In this document: in pieces, positions 19,739 through 28,493 of the stretch | How positions within the stretch are numbered: position 1 is the stretch's first letter | Layout of the letters: every line of letters begins with the position of its first letter | Assembly: GCF_000142805.1 (NCBI RefSeq) | Contig: NC_013082.1 | Span: forward strand, 1,488,001 to 1,552,000 | Direction: 5' to 3' | Length of the DNA stretch: 64,000 nucleotides | Source: Lachancea thermotolerans CBS 6340 | Lineage: Eukaryota > Ascomycota > Saccharomycetes > Saccharomycetales > Saccharomycetaceae | The notes under the pieces: generated by a model | What the model was told of the DNA's origin: nothing | The model's input: the letters and a program-made list of their open reading frames with translations, nothing else | Database searches by the model: none | Program-made: the position numbers and the translations under genes

Positions 19739-22700
19739 ATGGTTCTTGACCCCCAGATAGGGACTTTTGCCTCGAAAGAAGAGACAGAGAACTGCCATTG
19801 GTTTGATGTCTCGAGCTATGGATCAAAGCTCAACAAGCCCGGCAATGAAGAAAAGTGGTTTAAAGAAAGTGCAGAGTTGCATTCCCAACTGCCGATATTT
19901 TGCGGTAACATCAGAATATCGCTCGAGGAAGACAAATTCAAACAACTGGTTGGCGTTCGCGATGAAGAACTCAAAAGTTTTGCTCCCTTAGTGAAGCTGC
20001 ATGAGCACTTTGGGCTTGGTCCACCAGCAGATCCAGAATCTCTTGATGATTCAGATTTGGAGTTTTTGGCTGGTCAAGCTAGCGAACGGGTATCGAGAAT
20101 AGCTCTTCCTCAAGAAACGCTCCAGATTTCCAAGAAGTTCTTGGTCGTAAGCCGAAACGCCATGAAGTTGGTGGACAGTAGCGATGCATATGCATGTCCT
20201 TTTGAGATTATTGCCTGCGAAATAGTACGTCAGCCAGGTTTTCATGAAGATGTGCTGATTATTTTAACAGAGAAAGGCACTTTATATACTGTGGCGTTTG
20301 ATGCTGATTTTAGGCCGTTTGTTTTGCAATGGTGGCACTCAGCGGATTTTGTGGATACACCTCGCGCGCTAAATGTTCACCCCTGTTTTGGGGAGTTTCT
20401 TGTGACTACAGATTATAATCTTCAGTTTTTCAAGTTCACTAGCAACTATCGCTTTGAGCTGATCAGTAACTTGACCTTTGAAAATAGCATCATAACAGGG
20501 TCGACATTCCTTCACAATGGCTACAGACCAGACCATCTGATGGCATTTTTGGCACTTTCTCTTTCAGATAGAATTACTTTGTGCGTTGCTCAGTGGGGAA
20601 ATGTTCACGAGGAGAGGAAAGAGGTGCACCCTCTAAGTTTGCTAAAGAGCGACCCAATTACAAGTATCATCTGCCTTGGCGATACTCGGTGCCTCATCTT
20701 TACCAACAAAGAAATCGGACTTGTCACAGCAAATCAAATTATCTCGGGCGAGTTACCAATTCCTTGTTTCCAGAGATCTCGTTTAGGCGATGAAGTTCGA
20801 AAATGTTTTGATGACCCCGACCTGCTTTCAATGCTCAAGAGTATTCGGCCAGAATTGAATGACTTTGTGCACTGCACCGTTCTTGCAACCTCAAATGGCG
20901 CGCTTTGTTGCTGTCTGATAGATGATAAAGACAACACAAAATTTTTAGCATTGACTAGATTCAAAGGCCTGTGCAACGCTTTTCTAGCGCTGAATAGTTG
21001 TAAGCCGGGGAACTTTTACGCTGTCATAATATCAAGTTTTGGGCGCTTGTTTGAGATCTTGCTGGATCTTACAACAATAGAGGAATTAGTCAAAGATTAC
21101 AAGATACCAGCCTTACAAAATATTGTAAGCAGGCGTACTCTATATGCCGGTCACATTGCCGGCGATTCTTTGCTTTATGTTGCGCCTTCTCAAATTTATA
21201 CGACGAAACAAGATTGTCTTTTACTACTTTCCCAAGCAACAGTGTCCCGAATTACCGTGGGTGAACCGAACTTGAGCTGTTCCAGATTGTTAACTCTGAG
21301 GTCTTTCAAAACACTCAACAAATTATGCATTATTGATTGTAGCACTTTGCCAGAAAAATGGAAAAAGCACTTTTTAGACCAGGACGCATCCGCAGATGTC
21401 TTGCGATTCTTTATGATTGAGAAGACCCCTGCAGGCTCTTCGAACCTTATTTTGCTCGAATGGGATCCTGGTCATAAAGTGTCAAGGTCGAGAGAACTCG
21501 ATGGTGTTCTTAGAGATGAAAAGCGCGACACAGTTTTATTCTTCTTCACTGAGGAGAACATTATTCAGGTAACGCCACGAACAATCTATGTCGACGACCT
21601 AGAAGAAACTGGCCGCTATGAACACTTTACATCATGGCCCCTTACTGGAGCTTTGAATAATGGTAAAATGCTGATTGCATGGAATTCAGAGACAGGAAAA
21701 ATGCTGTTCTGCCCTGACATTGAATCTGCGAGTTCTGAAAATTTCTTTGAATTTACCTGCCCAATGGAGAATGAACGTTCGGTAATCACTGCCGTTTCGT
21801 TTATAAGGGCATCTTCCATGAGGGCATGGGTCACCGTGGTTTGCGATGGTACTGTTTTCTACTTTGATTGTAGCGCGATTTCAGATGGGATCGAGCCCGT
21901 CAGATGGTTTACAGATCACCGTATTGTATTTGGAAACTCATGTTTTGAAGGTTCTATGTTTTGCAATCTTGAAGGCGAGATGTACTACTGCTCCCACACA
22001 CCCCCGATAGGAGACTGGCACCTGAGCAGGATGAATATAGAAATCATGCACAAAGGGCCATTGGAGATTCGCTTTTTGAATACTGAATTATGCCTTGTTT
22101 TTGCGCCCCAAAATATGCTGCTTCTTGACTTGAGAAAGCAAAGCGCAACAAATATTCCTCTTGTTGATGGCAGAAGGAACTCCATTATCCTGGACGTTCA
22201 GTGCGTTAGAGGCCTTTACTTTGTTCTTTTTAGTGACGGGTTGGAAATTTTAGAAGCTGACTGTTTTACAAATACGCCTACTCAGATCGTGGTTAAGGCT
22301 ACTAGGATCAAAGGGAAGAAGTATTTCTACTCAAGAAAAATCAACCGTATGCTAATAGCCAATTTGAGAAAGAAATGTCTCGACTGTGCGAAGTTAGAGA
22401 ACGGAAAATTGATGTCCCTCGATTCGAAATGCATGACTGACTTTGTGACAGTGTTTGATATAATTACGCTTCCCGGAGACTCGCGCGCAATTTTCCTGGT
22501 AATTGCTGGTACTATACCAGCATCTGATTCTAAATTTGCATTAAAACTCATTGAGATTTCGCCGTCTCCTGGTAAACTTGTTGTTCGAGAAGTCAGTTAT
22601 AAGGCGGTAGATGCAGATGATATAGGCCATGTGCAGATGAGAGCATCGGCTGCAAACAAGTTCTGGATTTCTTGTGGCAAGGCCGTTCAGCTGTTACAAC

Positions 22701-23242
22701 TTAAACCTGACGGCTTTGATTTTGTGCGTAAAAGCGAAACGCTTCCGCATGGAATTTGCTGTTTTGATGCTACTAACGATTTGCTAGTTGCAGCGACGGA
22801 GAATGACGAGCTCTATGGCGAATGCAGGATTTTGGACGGCGACTGGCGAGCTCTTAACATGATCAATCTTCATGGCGTCAAAGGTCGCTTGAAGGTCAAT
22901 ATCATCAATGACATGTGCGTGGCTGTTTACGGTGACATCACTGACAAGAAAGGTGCTCTCGTCAGTCAAATATTTTTTTACCGAGTTGTAGGTGCACGCC
23001 TTGAGTGCTATAACACGATAACATTTAAAGAGTCCATTCGCGATGTTCAATACTCACAGAAGAATAACGAGTTGTGCGTCCTTCAAGAGGATGGTGTCAT
23101 CCGTTTATTCCAAGGTGTTGAGAAAGAGCACGAGATCCAAGGAATTATCGGCCAACCGGAAAGTATCTGCTTTTCTCATGCTTCGTCACAGTCCGGTTGT
23201 TGGCGAATATCTGCTACGGAGTTATCGCCAGTCACAAAGTAA
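19739..23242 (+). CDS. MMS1: DDB1-like subunit of the Rtt101 cullin ubiquitin ligase
   Basis: 1167 residues; S. cerevisiae Mms1 is about 1407, so this copy is shorter, and the difference may lie at either end. Mms1 links Rtt101 to Mms22 or Crt10 to help replication forks pass damage. There are no strong signature motifs: the sequence is a run of beta-rich, weakly repeating segments, as expected for multi-propeller DDB1-type folds. Assignment rests mainly on position between FMP27/TIF3 and RHO1, as in S. cerevisiae (YPR164W, next to RHO1), on the matching strand, and on size class. A start at the ATG of 19739 is the first in frame. Confidence 0.82.
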   Translation: MVLDPQIGTFASKEETENCHWFDVSSYGSKLNKPGNEEKWFKESAELHSQLPIFCGNIRISLEEDKFKQLVGVRDEELKSFAPLVKLHEHFGLGPPADPESLDDSDLEFLAGQASERVSRIALPQETLQISKKFLVVSRNAMKLVDSSDAYACPFEIIACEIVRQPGFHEDVLIILTEKGTLYTVAFDADFRPFVLQWWHSADFVDTPRALNVHPCFGEFLVTTDYNLQFFKFTSNYRFELISNLTFENSIITGSTFLHNGYRPDHLMAFLALSLSDRITLCVAQWGNVHEERKEVHPLSLLKSDPITSIICLGDTRCLIFTNKEIGLVTANQIISGELPIPCFQRSRLGDEVRKCFDDPDLLSMLKSIRPELNDFVHCTVLATSNGALCCCLIDDKDNTKFLALTRFKGLCNAFLALNSCKPGNFYAVIISSFGRLFEILLDLTTIEELVKDYKIPALQNIVSRRTLYAGHIAGDSLLYVAPSQIYTTKQDCLLLLSQATVSRITVGEPNLSCSRLLTLRSFKTLNKLCIIDCSTLPEKWKKHFLDQDASADVLRFFMIEKTPAGSSNLILLEWDPGHKVSRSRELDGVLRDEKRDTVLFFFTEENIIQVTPRTIYVDDLEETGRYEHFTSWPLTGALNNGKMLIAWNSETGKMLFCPDIESASSENFFEFTCPMENERSVITAVSFIRASSMRAWVTVVCDGTVFYFDCSAISDGIEPVRWFTDHRIVFGNSCFEGSMFCNLEGEMYYCSHTPPIGDWHLSRMNIEIMHKGPLEIRFLNTELCLVFAPQNMLLLDLRKQSATNIPLVDGRRNSIILDVQCVRGLYFVLFSDGLEILEADCFTNTPTQIVVKATRIKGKKYFYSRKINRMLIANLRKKCLDCAKLENGKLMSLDSKCMTDFVTVFDIITLPGDSRAIFLVIAGTIPASDSKFALKLIEISPSPGKLVVREVSYKAVDADDIGHVQMRASAANKFWISCGKAVQLLQLKPDGFDFVRKSETLPHGICCFDATNDLLVAATENDELYGECRILDGDWRALNMINLHGVKGRLKVNIINDMCVAVYGDITDKKGALVSQIFFYRVVGARLECYNTITFKESIRDVQYSQKNNELCVLQEDGVIRLFQGVEKEHEIQGIIGQPESICFSHASSQSGCWRISATELSPVTK

Positions 23243-23728
23243 GTGGAGTATGAAAAATGTTCTGATAACTGCGAAAGCACGGCCAGTGTGATCAATAGTT
23301 TAGGGCACTCTCCGAACTATACCCGTGCAACTGAACTGCTCAAAAGCGGACGAAGTCAGTGTTTGCGAGCTGAGAGGTTTGCGTGGAGGGACTGTTTACA
23401 TTGCGCGCTTGATCACATGATGCGCTGTCACTGTGTTTCAAAAACAAGCAAAAATTTTGATGTTCGAAGGGATTAGATATCATCCGGAGAAATATCAACA
23501 AACCAATTCGAAAGGTGTTTGAAGCGTGAGCTCCTAACTTGACAGTTCAAAGGCCGCGCGCGATTCGGTTTTCCGAGCTACGAGTAAGGGACAACCACTT
23601 GCTCATAAAATTTTTTGCGGGGCTTTGATCTTGAGACCGGTAGATTCGGACGGTTCTCGAAGGTGCTCCGACAAGACATTTGAAACTCCATCAAAAAGCC
23701 CAATTTCGATAACTTTAAGACACTCAAA
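23243..23728. other. Intergenic spacer, promoter of the first RHO1 copy
   Basis: 486 bp between the MMS1 stop and the first RHO1 gene. TCACATGATG at about 23415 resembles a centromere CDEI element, but no A+T-rich CDEII follows. No gene is seen. Confidence 0.55.
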
Positions 23729-24355
23729 ATGTCTTTTCAAGCAGGATCTGGTATCAGAAAGAAGTTAGTAATCGTGGGGGATGGTGCGTGTGGTAAAACA
23801 TGTTTGTTGATTGTTTTTTCAAAGGGGCAATTCCCTGAAGTTTACGTACCAACGGTTTTTGAAAACTACGTCGCTGATGTGGAGGTAGATGGGCGTCGCG
23901 TGGAGCTAGCTCTATGGGATACTGCTGGCCAGGAGGACTACGACCGCCTGAGGCCGCTCTCATATCCGGATTCAAATGTTGTATTGATTTGTTTCTCGAT
24001 CGATCTACCCGATTCTTTGGATAACGTGCAAGAGAAGTGGATTGCGGAAGTACTGCATTTCTGTCAGGGCGTTCCTATCATCCTTGTTGGCTGCAAAGTT
24101 GACCTGCGTGACAACGCACAAACGGTTGAAACTCTACGAGCGATTGGGCAGCAACCGGTGTCTGCTTCCGAAGCGCAAGAAGTCGCGAATAAAATCGGAG
24201 CTGTGTCTTACTATGAGTGCTCGGCCAAAACCGGGTATGGCGTTCGCGACGTCTTTGAAGCCGCAACTAGGGCCGCTTTGTCAGGCAAAGCTACTTTAAA
24301 ACAAAGTAAAGCCGGCGCCAAGCAGAAGAAGAAGAAAAAGTGTGTTCTTCTTTAG
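23729..24355 (+). CDS. RHO1: Rho-type small GTPase, RHO1 paralogue A
   Basis: 208 residues. Essential Rho1 controls cell-wall glucan synthase, Pkc1, formins and exocyst. P-loop GDGACGKT at 17-24, switch I region [15 protein letters not shown] at 36-50, switch [27 protein letters not shown] and [14 protein letters not shown]; a polybasic tail and CVLL at the end give geranylgeranylation. The switch I residues ([17 protein letters not shown]) are the same as I recall for S. cerevisiae Rho1. A second RHO1-like gene follows 827 bp downstream on the same strand. On switch I this copy looks like the canonical one, but the other keeps the MSQ N-terminus and RNDSQ, so orthology is shared. Confidence 0.93.
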   Translation: MSFQAGSGIRKKLVIVGDGACGKTCLLIVFSKGQFPEVYVPTVFENYVADVEVDGRRVELALWDTAGQEDYDRLRPLSYPDSNVVLICFSIDLPDSLDNVQEKWIAEVLHFCQGVPIILVGCKVDLRDNAQTVETLRAIGQQPVSASEAQEVANKIGAVSYYECSAKTGYGVRDVFEAATRAALSGKATLKQSKAGAKQKKKKKCVLL

Positions 24356-25181
24356 GCGACAAGTTCCCCTTACTATTTTATAAAGATCATTACTCCGCGG
24401 AGGAAGGCAAAACACCAACATAACAACGGAATACTATTGCATGGCGGGGGAGAAGGGCAGGAACATCCTATCGTCCTCGTCGCCTTCAGGGCCCGTGCTA
24501 CACATTCATTTCACCCTTTCCTCTGTATTACTACCAACTGCATTTTTCATTCATTTCTAAGATCTCAAAAGTATCCTTTTTGTGTATAACTCTACGATAA
24601 AGTCCGCAGAACACATGTTATTTACGCCGACCAGTGGTCAAATGCGTTGGAGAGAGCGATTGGTCAACTAATGCGCCTCCTTCAATCTTGGCATCGCGTT
24701 GGAAACATTTCGTGAGCAACGATTTTAACATGAAATGCGACAGTATTCGACTGCTCGGTCAAGTGAGCCGTTGCATCGCTGGGATGAATGCCGCAATGCA
24801 CGTTCTTGCATTGATTACGGCCTGGGGCATTCTGCGCGATGCTGTTTCACAAAAACCCATTGTTCATTTTGAAACAATCCTAGAACCTCTAAAGCGCTTT
24901 TTCTGGGAATATAAAAATGCCGAAAAGGTCCTCATAGAGCCTAACCATGCAAACGCTCTGGATCAGCCCCGCGTAGCGGGTGTTGCAGCTTTATGCCATG
25001 ATCCGTGTATCATTACATTCTCAGCCTATAACCTATTTTTTCTGTTATTTTTTTAGCATATAAAAATAGTATTGTTGTCGAAGGGGGAACACAACGATCG
25101 AAAAGAAGTCAGATCAACGGATCTATTTATCGGATTGGACTGAAAGTGACCGGTGGCTGATCATATCGCAATTTTTTAAAG
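24356..25181. other. Intergenic spacer between the two RHO1 copies
   Basis: 826 bp. It holds a 140-codon plus-strand frame (24634-25056) without recognisable domains and with an implausible composition, which I do not call. It should contain the promoter of the second RHO1 copy. No repeat flanks indicate how the duplication arose. Confidence 0.5.
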
Positions 25182-25811
25182 ATGTCTCAAGCTGGAATGA
25201 ATAATGCCAGTATCAGAAGGAAACTTGTGATTGTTGGGGATGGTGCATGTGGTAAAACCTGTTTGTTGATAGTTTTCGCCAAGGGCAAGTTCCCCCAGGT
25301 TTATGTGCCCACAGTCTTTGACAACTATGTCGCTGACGTGGAAGTCGATGGGCGTCGCGTGGAGCTGGCGCTTTGGGATACTGCTGGCCAGGAGGACTAC
25401 GATCGTTTGAGACCGTTGTCGTACCCCGACTCGAACGTGGTGTTGATTTGTTTCTCTATTGATCTCCCAGACTCGCTGGAAAATGTGATGGAGAAGTGGA
25501 TTTCCGAGGTCCTGCACTTCTGTCAGGGCGTGCCTATCATCCTTGTGGGCTGTAAGGTTGATCTGAGAAACGACTCTCAGGTCATCGAGAACCTGCGCGC
25601 CAACGGCCAGGAGCCTGTATCTCAGGGTGCTGCCCAAGAGGTCGCGGAGCAGATCGGTGCTGTTGAGTACATTGAATGCTCTGCTAAGACCGGCTACGGA
25701 GTGCGTGAGGTTTTCGAGGCTGCGACTAGAGCTTCTCTCATGGGGAAGCAGAACAAGACCAAGAAGACTAAATCTTCCGGCAAGAAGAAGAAGAAGTGTG
25801 TTGTGTTGTAA
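25182..25811 (+). CDS. RHO1: Rho-type small GTPase, RHO1 paralogue B
   Basis: 209 residues with all GTPase motifs intact: P-loop GDGACGKT at 19-26, [34 protein letters not shown], a lysine-rich tail and CVVL prenylation box. It differs from paralogue A in and near the effector loop ([20 protein letters not shown] in place of [20 protein letters not shown]) and in VMEKWISEV against VQEKWIAEV. The third-position bias toward C and G looks stronger than in copy A, which suggests higher expression. It is a tandem duplicate, co-oriented and intact. A role distinct from copy A is possible but not shown. Confidence 0.93.
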   Translation: MSQAGMNNASIRRKLVIVGDGACGKTCLLIVFAKGKFPQVYVPTVFDNYVADVEVDGRRVELALWDTAGQEDYDRLRPLSYPDSNVVLICFSIDLPDSLENVMEKWISEVLHFCQGVPIILVGCKVDLRNDSQVIENLRANGQEPVSQGAAQEVAEQIGAVEYIECSAKTGYGVREVFEAATRASLMGKQNKTKKTKSSGKKKKKCVVL

Positions 25812-25922
25812 TGGTCTCGCCTAAATCTTTCGCGCCGCTTAGGCTAGCCTGGGCGCGCAATACCGCATAAAACACAAAAAATCGCTATACTTATTCTCCC
25901 CTCTGCCCTTTCCGCCCAGTTA

Positions 25923-25960
25923 TCGCCTGGCTAATACTCGCCTGGCTAACACTCGCCTGG
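25923..25960 (+). repeat. Short tandem repeat, 15-bp unit, 2.5 copies
   Basis: Units TCGCCTGGCTAATAC (25923-25937), TCGCCTGGCTAACAC (25938-25952) and a partial TCGCCTGG (25953-25960), one mismatch between the full units. It lies between the convergent 3' ends of RHO1 copy B and MRP2. Confidence 0.85.
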
Positions 25961-26100
25961 TTTTTCTCCAGGGCAAAACCGTGACTTCCGCATGTGTATA
26001 ATAATTTTTGCCGCCTGTAATCACGCCCGCATGCATCTCGGCCCTGTCCGTTTATTTCTTGTCCGTTAAAATATATACATGATGTAAATGCTAACTCCAA

Positions 26101-26448
26101 TCACCATACGCCCTTCTTGACGCCTGGCAAGTCGCCGTTTTTGGCCTTCTCTCTAAACTGGGTTCTGCACAATCTAAAGTCGCTGAGCACAAATCTTGAG
26201 TGGCCCGTTTCAACGCATCTGTTTTTGACCTGGGTCATTCTTGTGTAGTTAGGCATTACACTCAACTTCAATTGGGCCTCCAATCTGGTCCTAGGTGGTA
26301 ATGTTGTGTTTCTGGCTATGTATTTTAGAGCCTTTGTTGCAATTTCGTTTTCTGCAACCTGCTGTCTCTTGAAGTTGTCTCTAATGACTCTCGCATTCAA
26401 GTATGTGGAAGGAAGCTTGACCTTAACCGGAAAGCGAAAATTGCCCAT
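26101..26448 (-). CDS. MRP2: Mitochondrial small-subunit ribosomal protein uS14m
   Basis: 115 residues, the same length as S. cerevisiae Mrp2. A basic protein typical of uS14: [20 protein letters not shown], then [19 protein letters not shown], which matches the S14 signature of nuclear-encoded mitochondrial forms. The usual zinc-binding pattern is not complete. It acts in the head of the mitochondrial 30S-type subunit. Upstream, 26449-26736 separates it from MET16, on the same strand; a 73-codon frame there is not supported. Confidence 0.94.
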   Translation of the reverse strand: MGNFRFPVKVKLPSTYLNARVIRDNFKRQQVAENEIATKALKYIARNTTLPPRTRLEAQLKLSVMPNYTRMTQVKNRCVETGHSRFVLSDFRLCRTQFREKAKNGDLPGVKKGVW

Positions 26449-26736
26449 GGTTCCGAGCTTAAAGAGTCCACGAGTAGGTGTTTGCTAGATGTCGTCAAAA
26501 GCAGCTACTGTTCCAAGATTTGTTCATAAAATTTTGGAGCGCTAGCTTCAAATATATCAATATTAACGAAAACAATAGATAAATAATAGGTTGGGCGAAC
26601 GAACCGCGATCCATCGGGTTCATAACGGCTTCGCACGGCCGCTTTTTCTCTAAGGCGCTGTGAGGAATTACCGCAGCCACGGGCAGTAAAAGCTTTTGGA
26701 ACCAACTTACGCGAGTAATTAGACATATTAAAGAAT

Positions 26737-27522
26737 TCATTCTTTGGCGCCTAGGAACTGTGCAAAACGACTAGTCTCATGGATGCCGCATTCAGTTTTG
26801 CTCTTTCCCTTCCACCTTCCAGCTCTTTCGTCCTCGCCATCAGCTACCGGTTGAGTCGAGTGGTAGTCCCCTATGGATTTGTAACCTAAGTCTAGTAGTT
26901 CGTTATATGGAACTTGATGGTTGTCAATGTAGGCTTTGACCTGCTGGAAATCCCAGTTTGCAAGAGGATTTATCTTTAGTATCCCATTCAGTTCGTCTAA
27001 CTCGACGAAAAGGAGACTTGAGCGAGACCCCCCCTGTGACTTGCGGCGTCCTGTGAAAACTGCGGTAACGCCTAGCTCCTTGTATGCGCGATGGGCAGGC
27101 TCAACCTTCACCAAGAAGTCGTACTTGGTCTCGTCCCTTTCCCACAAGAAATCCCCGTGCTTGGCCGCAAATTCAGACTCGTTATTTGCTCCCTCGGGCT
27201 TATAGACATTTATCGTCTGGTTTCTGGGTTTGTAGTAGCGGTCCTCAATGTTGCGTAGTAAGTCAAGCGTCTGCGGGAAGTGGTGTAGTGTATCAATAAA
27301 TATGAGCGGGGTGATGCTCTGGTCTTGGATTTTCGACAGCATGTCAATGGTTGCAAGTCCTGTTAGGCCAAAAGCCGTGGTTTGAAAGAGGTGTGGAAAT
27401 GTGGCCAGCGCCCACTCCAAGATTTGGCGTGGCGACTGCATCTGCGCAAGCGCAGCATTCCAGTGGTCGACTTGTTCTTGTGTGACCACAATCTCGTTAT
27501 TTAGCTGATAACTCTTAACCAT
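26737..27522 (-). CDS. MET16: 3'-phosphoadenylylsulfate (PAPS) reductase
   Basis: 261 residues, equal to the S. cerevisiae enzyme. It reduces PAPS to sulfite with thioredoxin in sulfate assimilation. Seen in the sequence: FPHLFQTTAFGLTGLATIDM, LFIDTLHHFPQT, VFTGRRKSQGG (PAPS binding) and the catalytic C-terminal motif KTECGIHE with its single redox cysteine. The ATG at 27522 gives an N-terminus that aligns with the family (QLNNEIVVTQEQVDHWN). A palindromic TCACGTGA about 122 bp upstream fits control by Cbf1-Met4. It is divergent from NUT2. Confidence 0.97.
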   Translation of the reverse strand: MVKSYQLNNEIVVTQEQVDHWNAALAQMQSPRQILEWALATFPHLFQTTAFGLTGLATIDMLSKIQDQSITPLIFIDTLHHFPQTLDLLRNIEDRYYKPRNQTINVYKPEGANNESEFAAKHGDFLWERDETKYDFLVKVEPAHRAYKELGVTAVFTGRRKSQGGSRSSLLFVELDELNGILKINPLANWDFQQVKAYIDNHQVPYNELLDLGYKSIGDYHSTQPVADGEDERAGRWKGKSKTECGIHETSRFAQFLGAKE

Positions 27523-27904
27523 CGCTGAAGTTCAAAGCTCTGTGACCATTATCGTGGTAGGTTGCGCGGGAAAGGTTTGTCAACTCGTGTAATGCTTTAC
27601 GCTTCTACTCCGAGCCATAGTTTCCAGGCCTTTCACCTTGATTTCACGTGAGATTGTTCTGTTTCTTGATATGCCGACATGTCGACAGGTAGACACAGGC
27701 AGCTTGCGAGGCAATGCCTGAGCACTATTACCATTAGTATAATCGTGGATTATCACTATGCGTCGCTTTCGATAGCGTTTCGGAGAACTATTTAGCTTGG
27801 TTCACTGTTGTGTACGACTTAGCTGACCAGACAAGAACAATTTATACACTAATTTCTAAAAATCTATTAAACCAAGATCCAGTAAAGCATCAAAACGCAC
27901 AAAG
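27523..27904. other. Divergent promoter between MET16 and NUT2
   Basis: 382 bp. The only recognised element is the Cbf1-type site. The palindrome-like GCCGACATGTCGACA lies just beyond it. No gene is seen. Confidence 0.6.
27644..27651. promoter_or_regulatory. Cbf1-type TCACGTGA site in the MET16 promoter
   Basis: Perfect 8-base palindrome 122 bp upstream of the MET16 start. Cbf1 with Met4 and Met28 activates MET16 through such a site in S. cerevisiae. I could not find a convincing partner Met31/32 site. Confidence 0.7.
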
Positions 27905-28360
27905 ATGCCTCCAGCAGACGTCAATAAGATGCAGGAAGATCTTTCGCTCTCCGAGCAGCAACTGCGGTCGATCATTGAGTCCTTTGTTGAGCTGGGAGTT
28001 TCTGTGTATGACTTTCCAGGAACATTAGAGGCCACTCAAGGCATGATGACCAACCTTAAGCGAAACGTCGATAGGCTTAGACAACTTAACAAGCAGTCTA
28101 ATGACCCCGAATCTCAGCTGAATAACTTCAATGTACCAATCGAGGTAGCCCAGTACATTGAGGACGGCCGAAACCCTGACGTGTACACTCGTGATTTTGT
28201 TGAGGCAATCCGCCGCTCGAACCAATACCAAAGGGCCAAAATGAACGCTCTGGGTCAGCTACGGAACAAGCTTGCAGAGAAGATCATTGCCGAGTTTCCA
28301 GACATGCAGAACAACGTAACAGATATCCTAGCGAGGACCAGAAGAGAACCATCTGTGTGA
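27905..28360 (+). CDS. NUT2: Mediator subunit Med10
   Basis: 151 residues; S. cerevisiae Nut2 is about 157. It is an essential middle-module subunit of Mediator, which connects activators to RNA polymerase II. The conserved core is visible: [19 protein letters not shown] near residues 28-46, the helical [12 protein letters not shown], and the [20 protein letters not shown] signature. The ATG at 27905 is the natural start. JIP5 follows on the same strand, with a CACGTG between them at 28365-28370. Confidence 0.95.
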   Translation: MPPADVNKMQEDLSLSEQQLRSIIESFVELGVSVYDFPGTLEATQGMMTNLKRNVDRLRQLNKQSNDPESQLNNFNVPIEVAQYIEDGRNPDVYTRDFVEAIRRSNQYQRAKMNALGQLRNKLAEKIIAEFPDMQNNVTDILARTRREPSV

Positions 28361-28395
28361 TCCTCACGTGATTTTAAAAGCTCTGGCTTTACCGC

Positions 28396-28441
28396 TGAAA
28401 AATTTCTAGCGCAAACAGAAAGCGGTAACGAGATGAGATGA
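28396..28441. promoter_or_regulatory. RRPE and PAC-like motifs upstream of JIP5
   Basis: TGAAAAATTT at 28396-28405 fits RRPE. GAGATGAGATGA at 28430-28441 is close to an extended PAC site but starts GAGATGAG rather than GCGATGAG. They lie 53-98 bp before the JIP5 ATG, the usual position for ribosome-biogenesis genes. Confidence 0.5.
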
Positions 28442-28493
28442 CTGTAATAGTGCTTCCTTTGTGACTACATCTCACTTGGGCGAACATTGGACG

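Noticed and set aside
23400-23480. Possible point centromere (CDEI-like TCACATG followed by TTCGAAG)
   Set aside because: There is no A+T-rich CDEII of 80-160 bp between the two words, and the CDEIII core is incomplete.
24634-25056. 140-codon plus-strand frame between the RHO1 copies
   Set aside because: No domain, Cys/Trp-scattered composition and a hydrophobic end made of A+T-rich codons. It occupies the space expected for the RHO1-B promoter, and I recall no gene here in related yeasts.
26505-26726. 73-codon minus-strand frame between MET16 and MRP2
   Set aside because: It begins 10 bp after the MET16 stop and its second half reads like random A+T-rich sequence. The first 45 residues look somewhat protein-like, but I cannot support it without conservation data.
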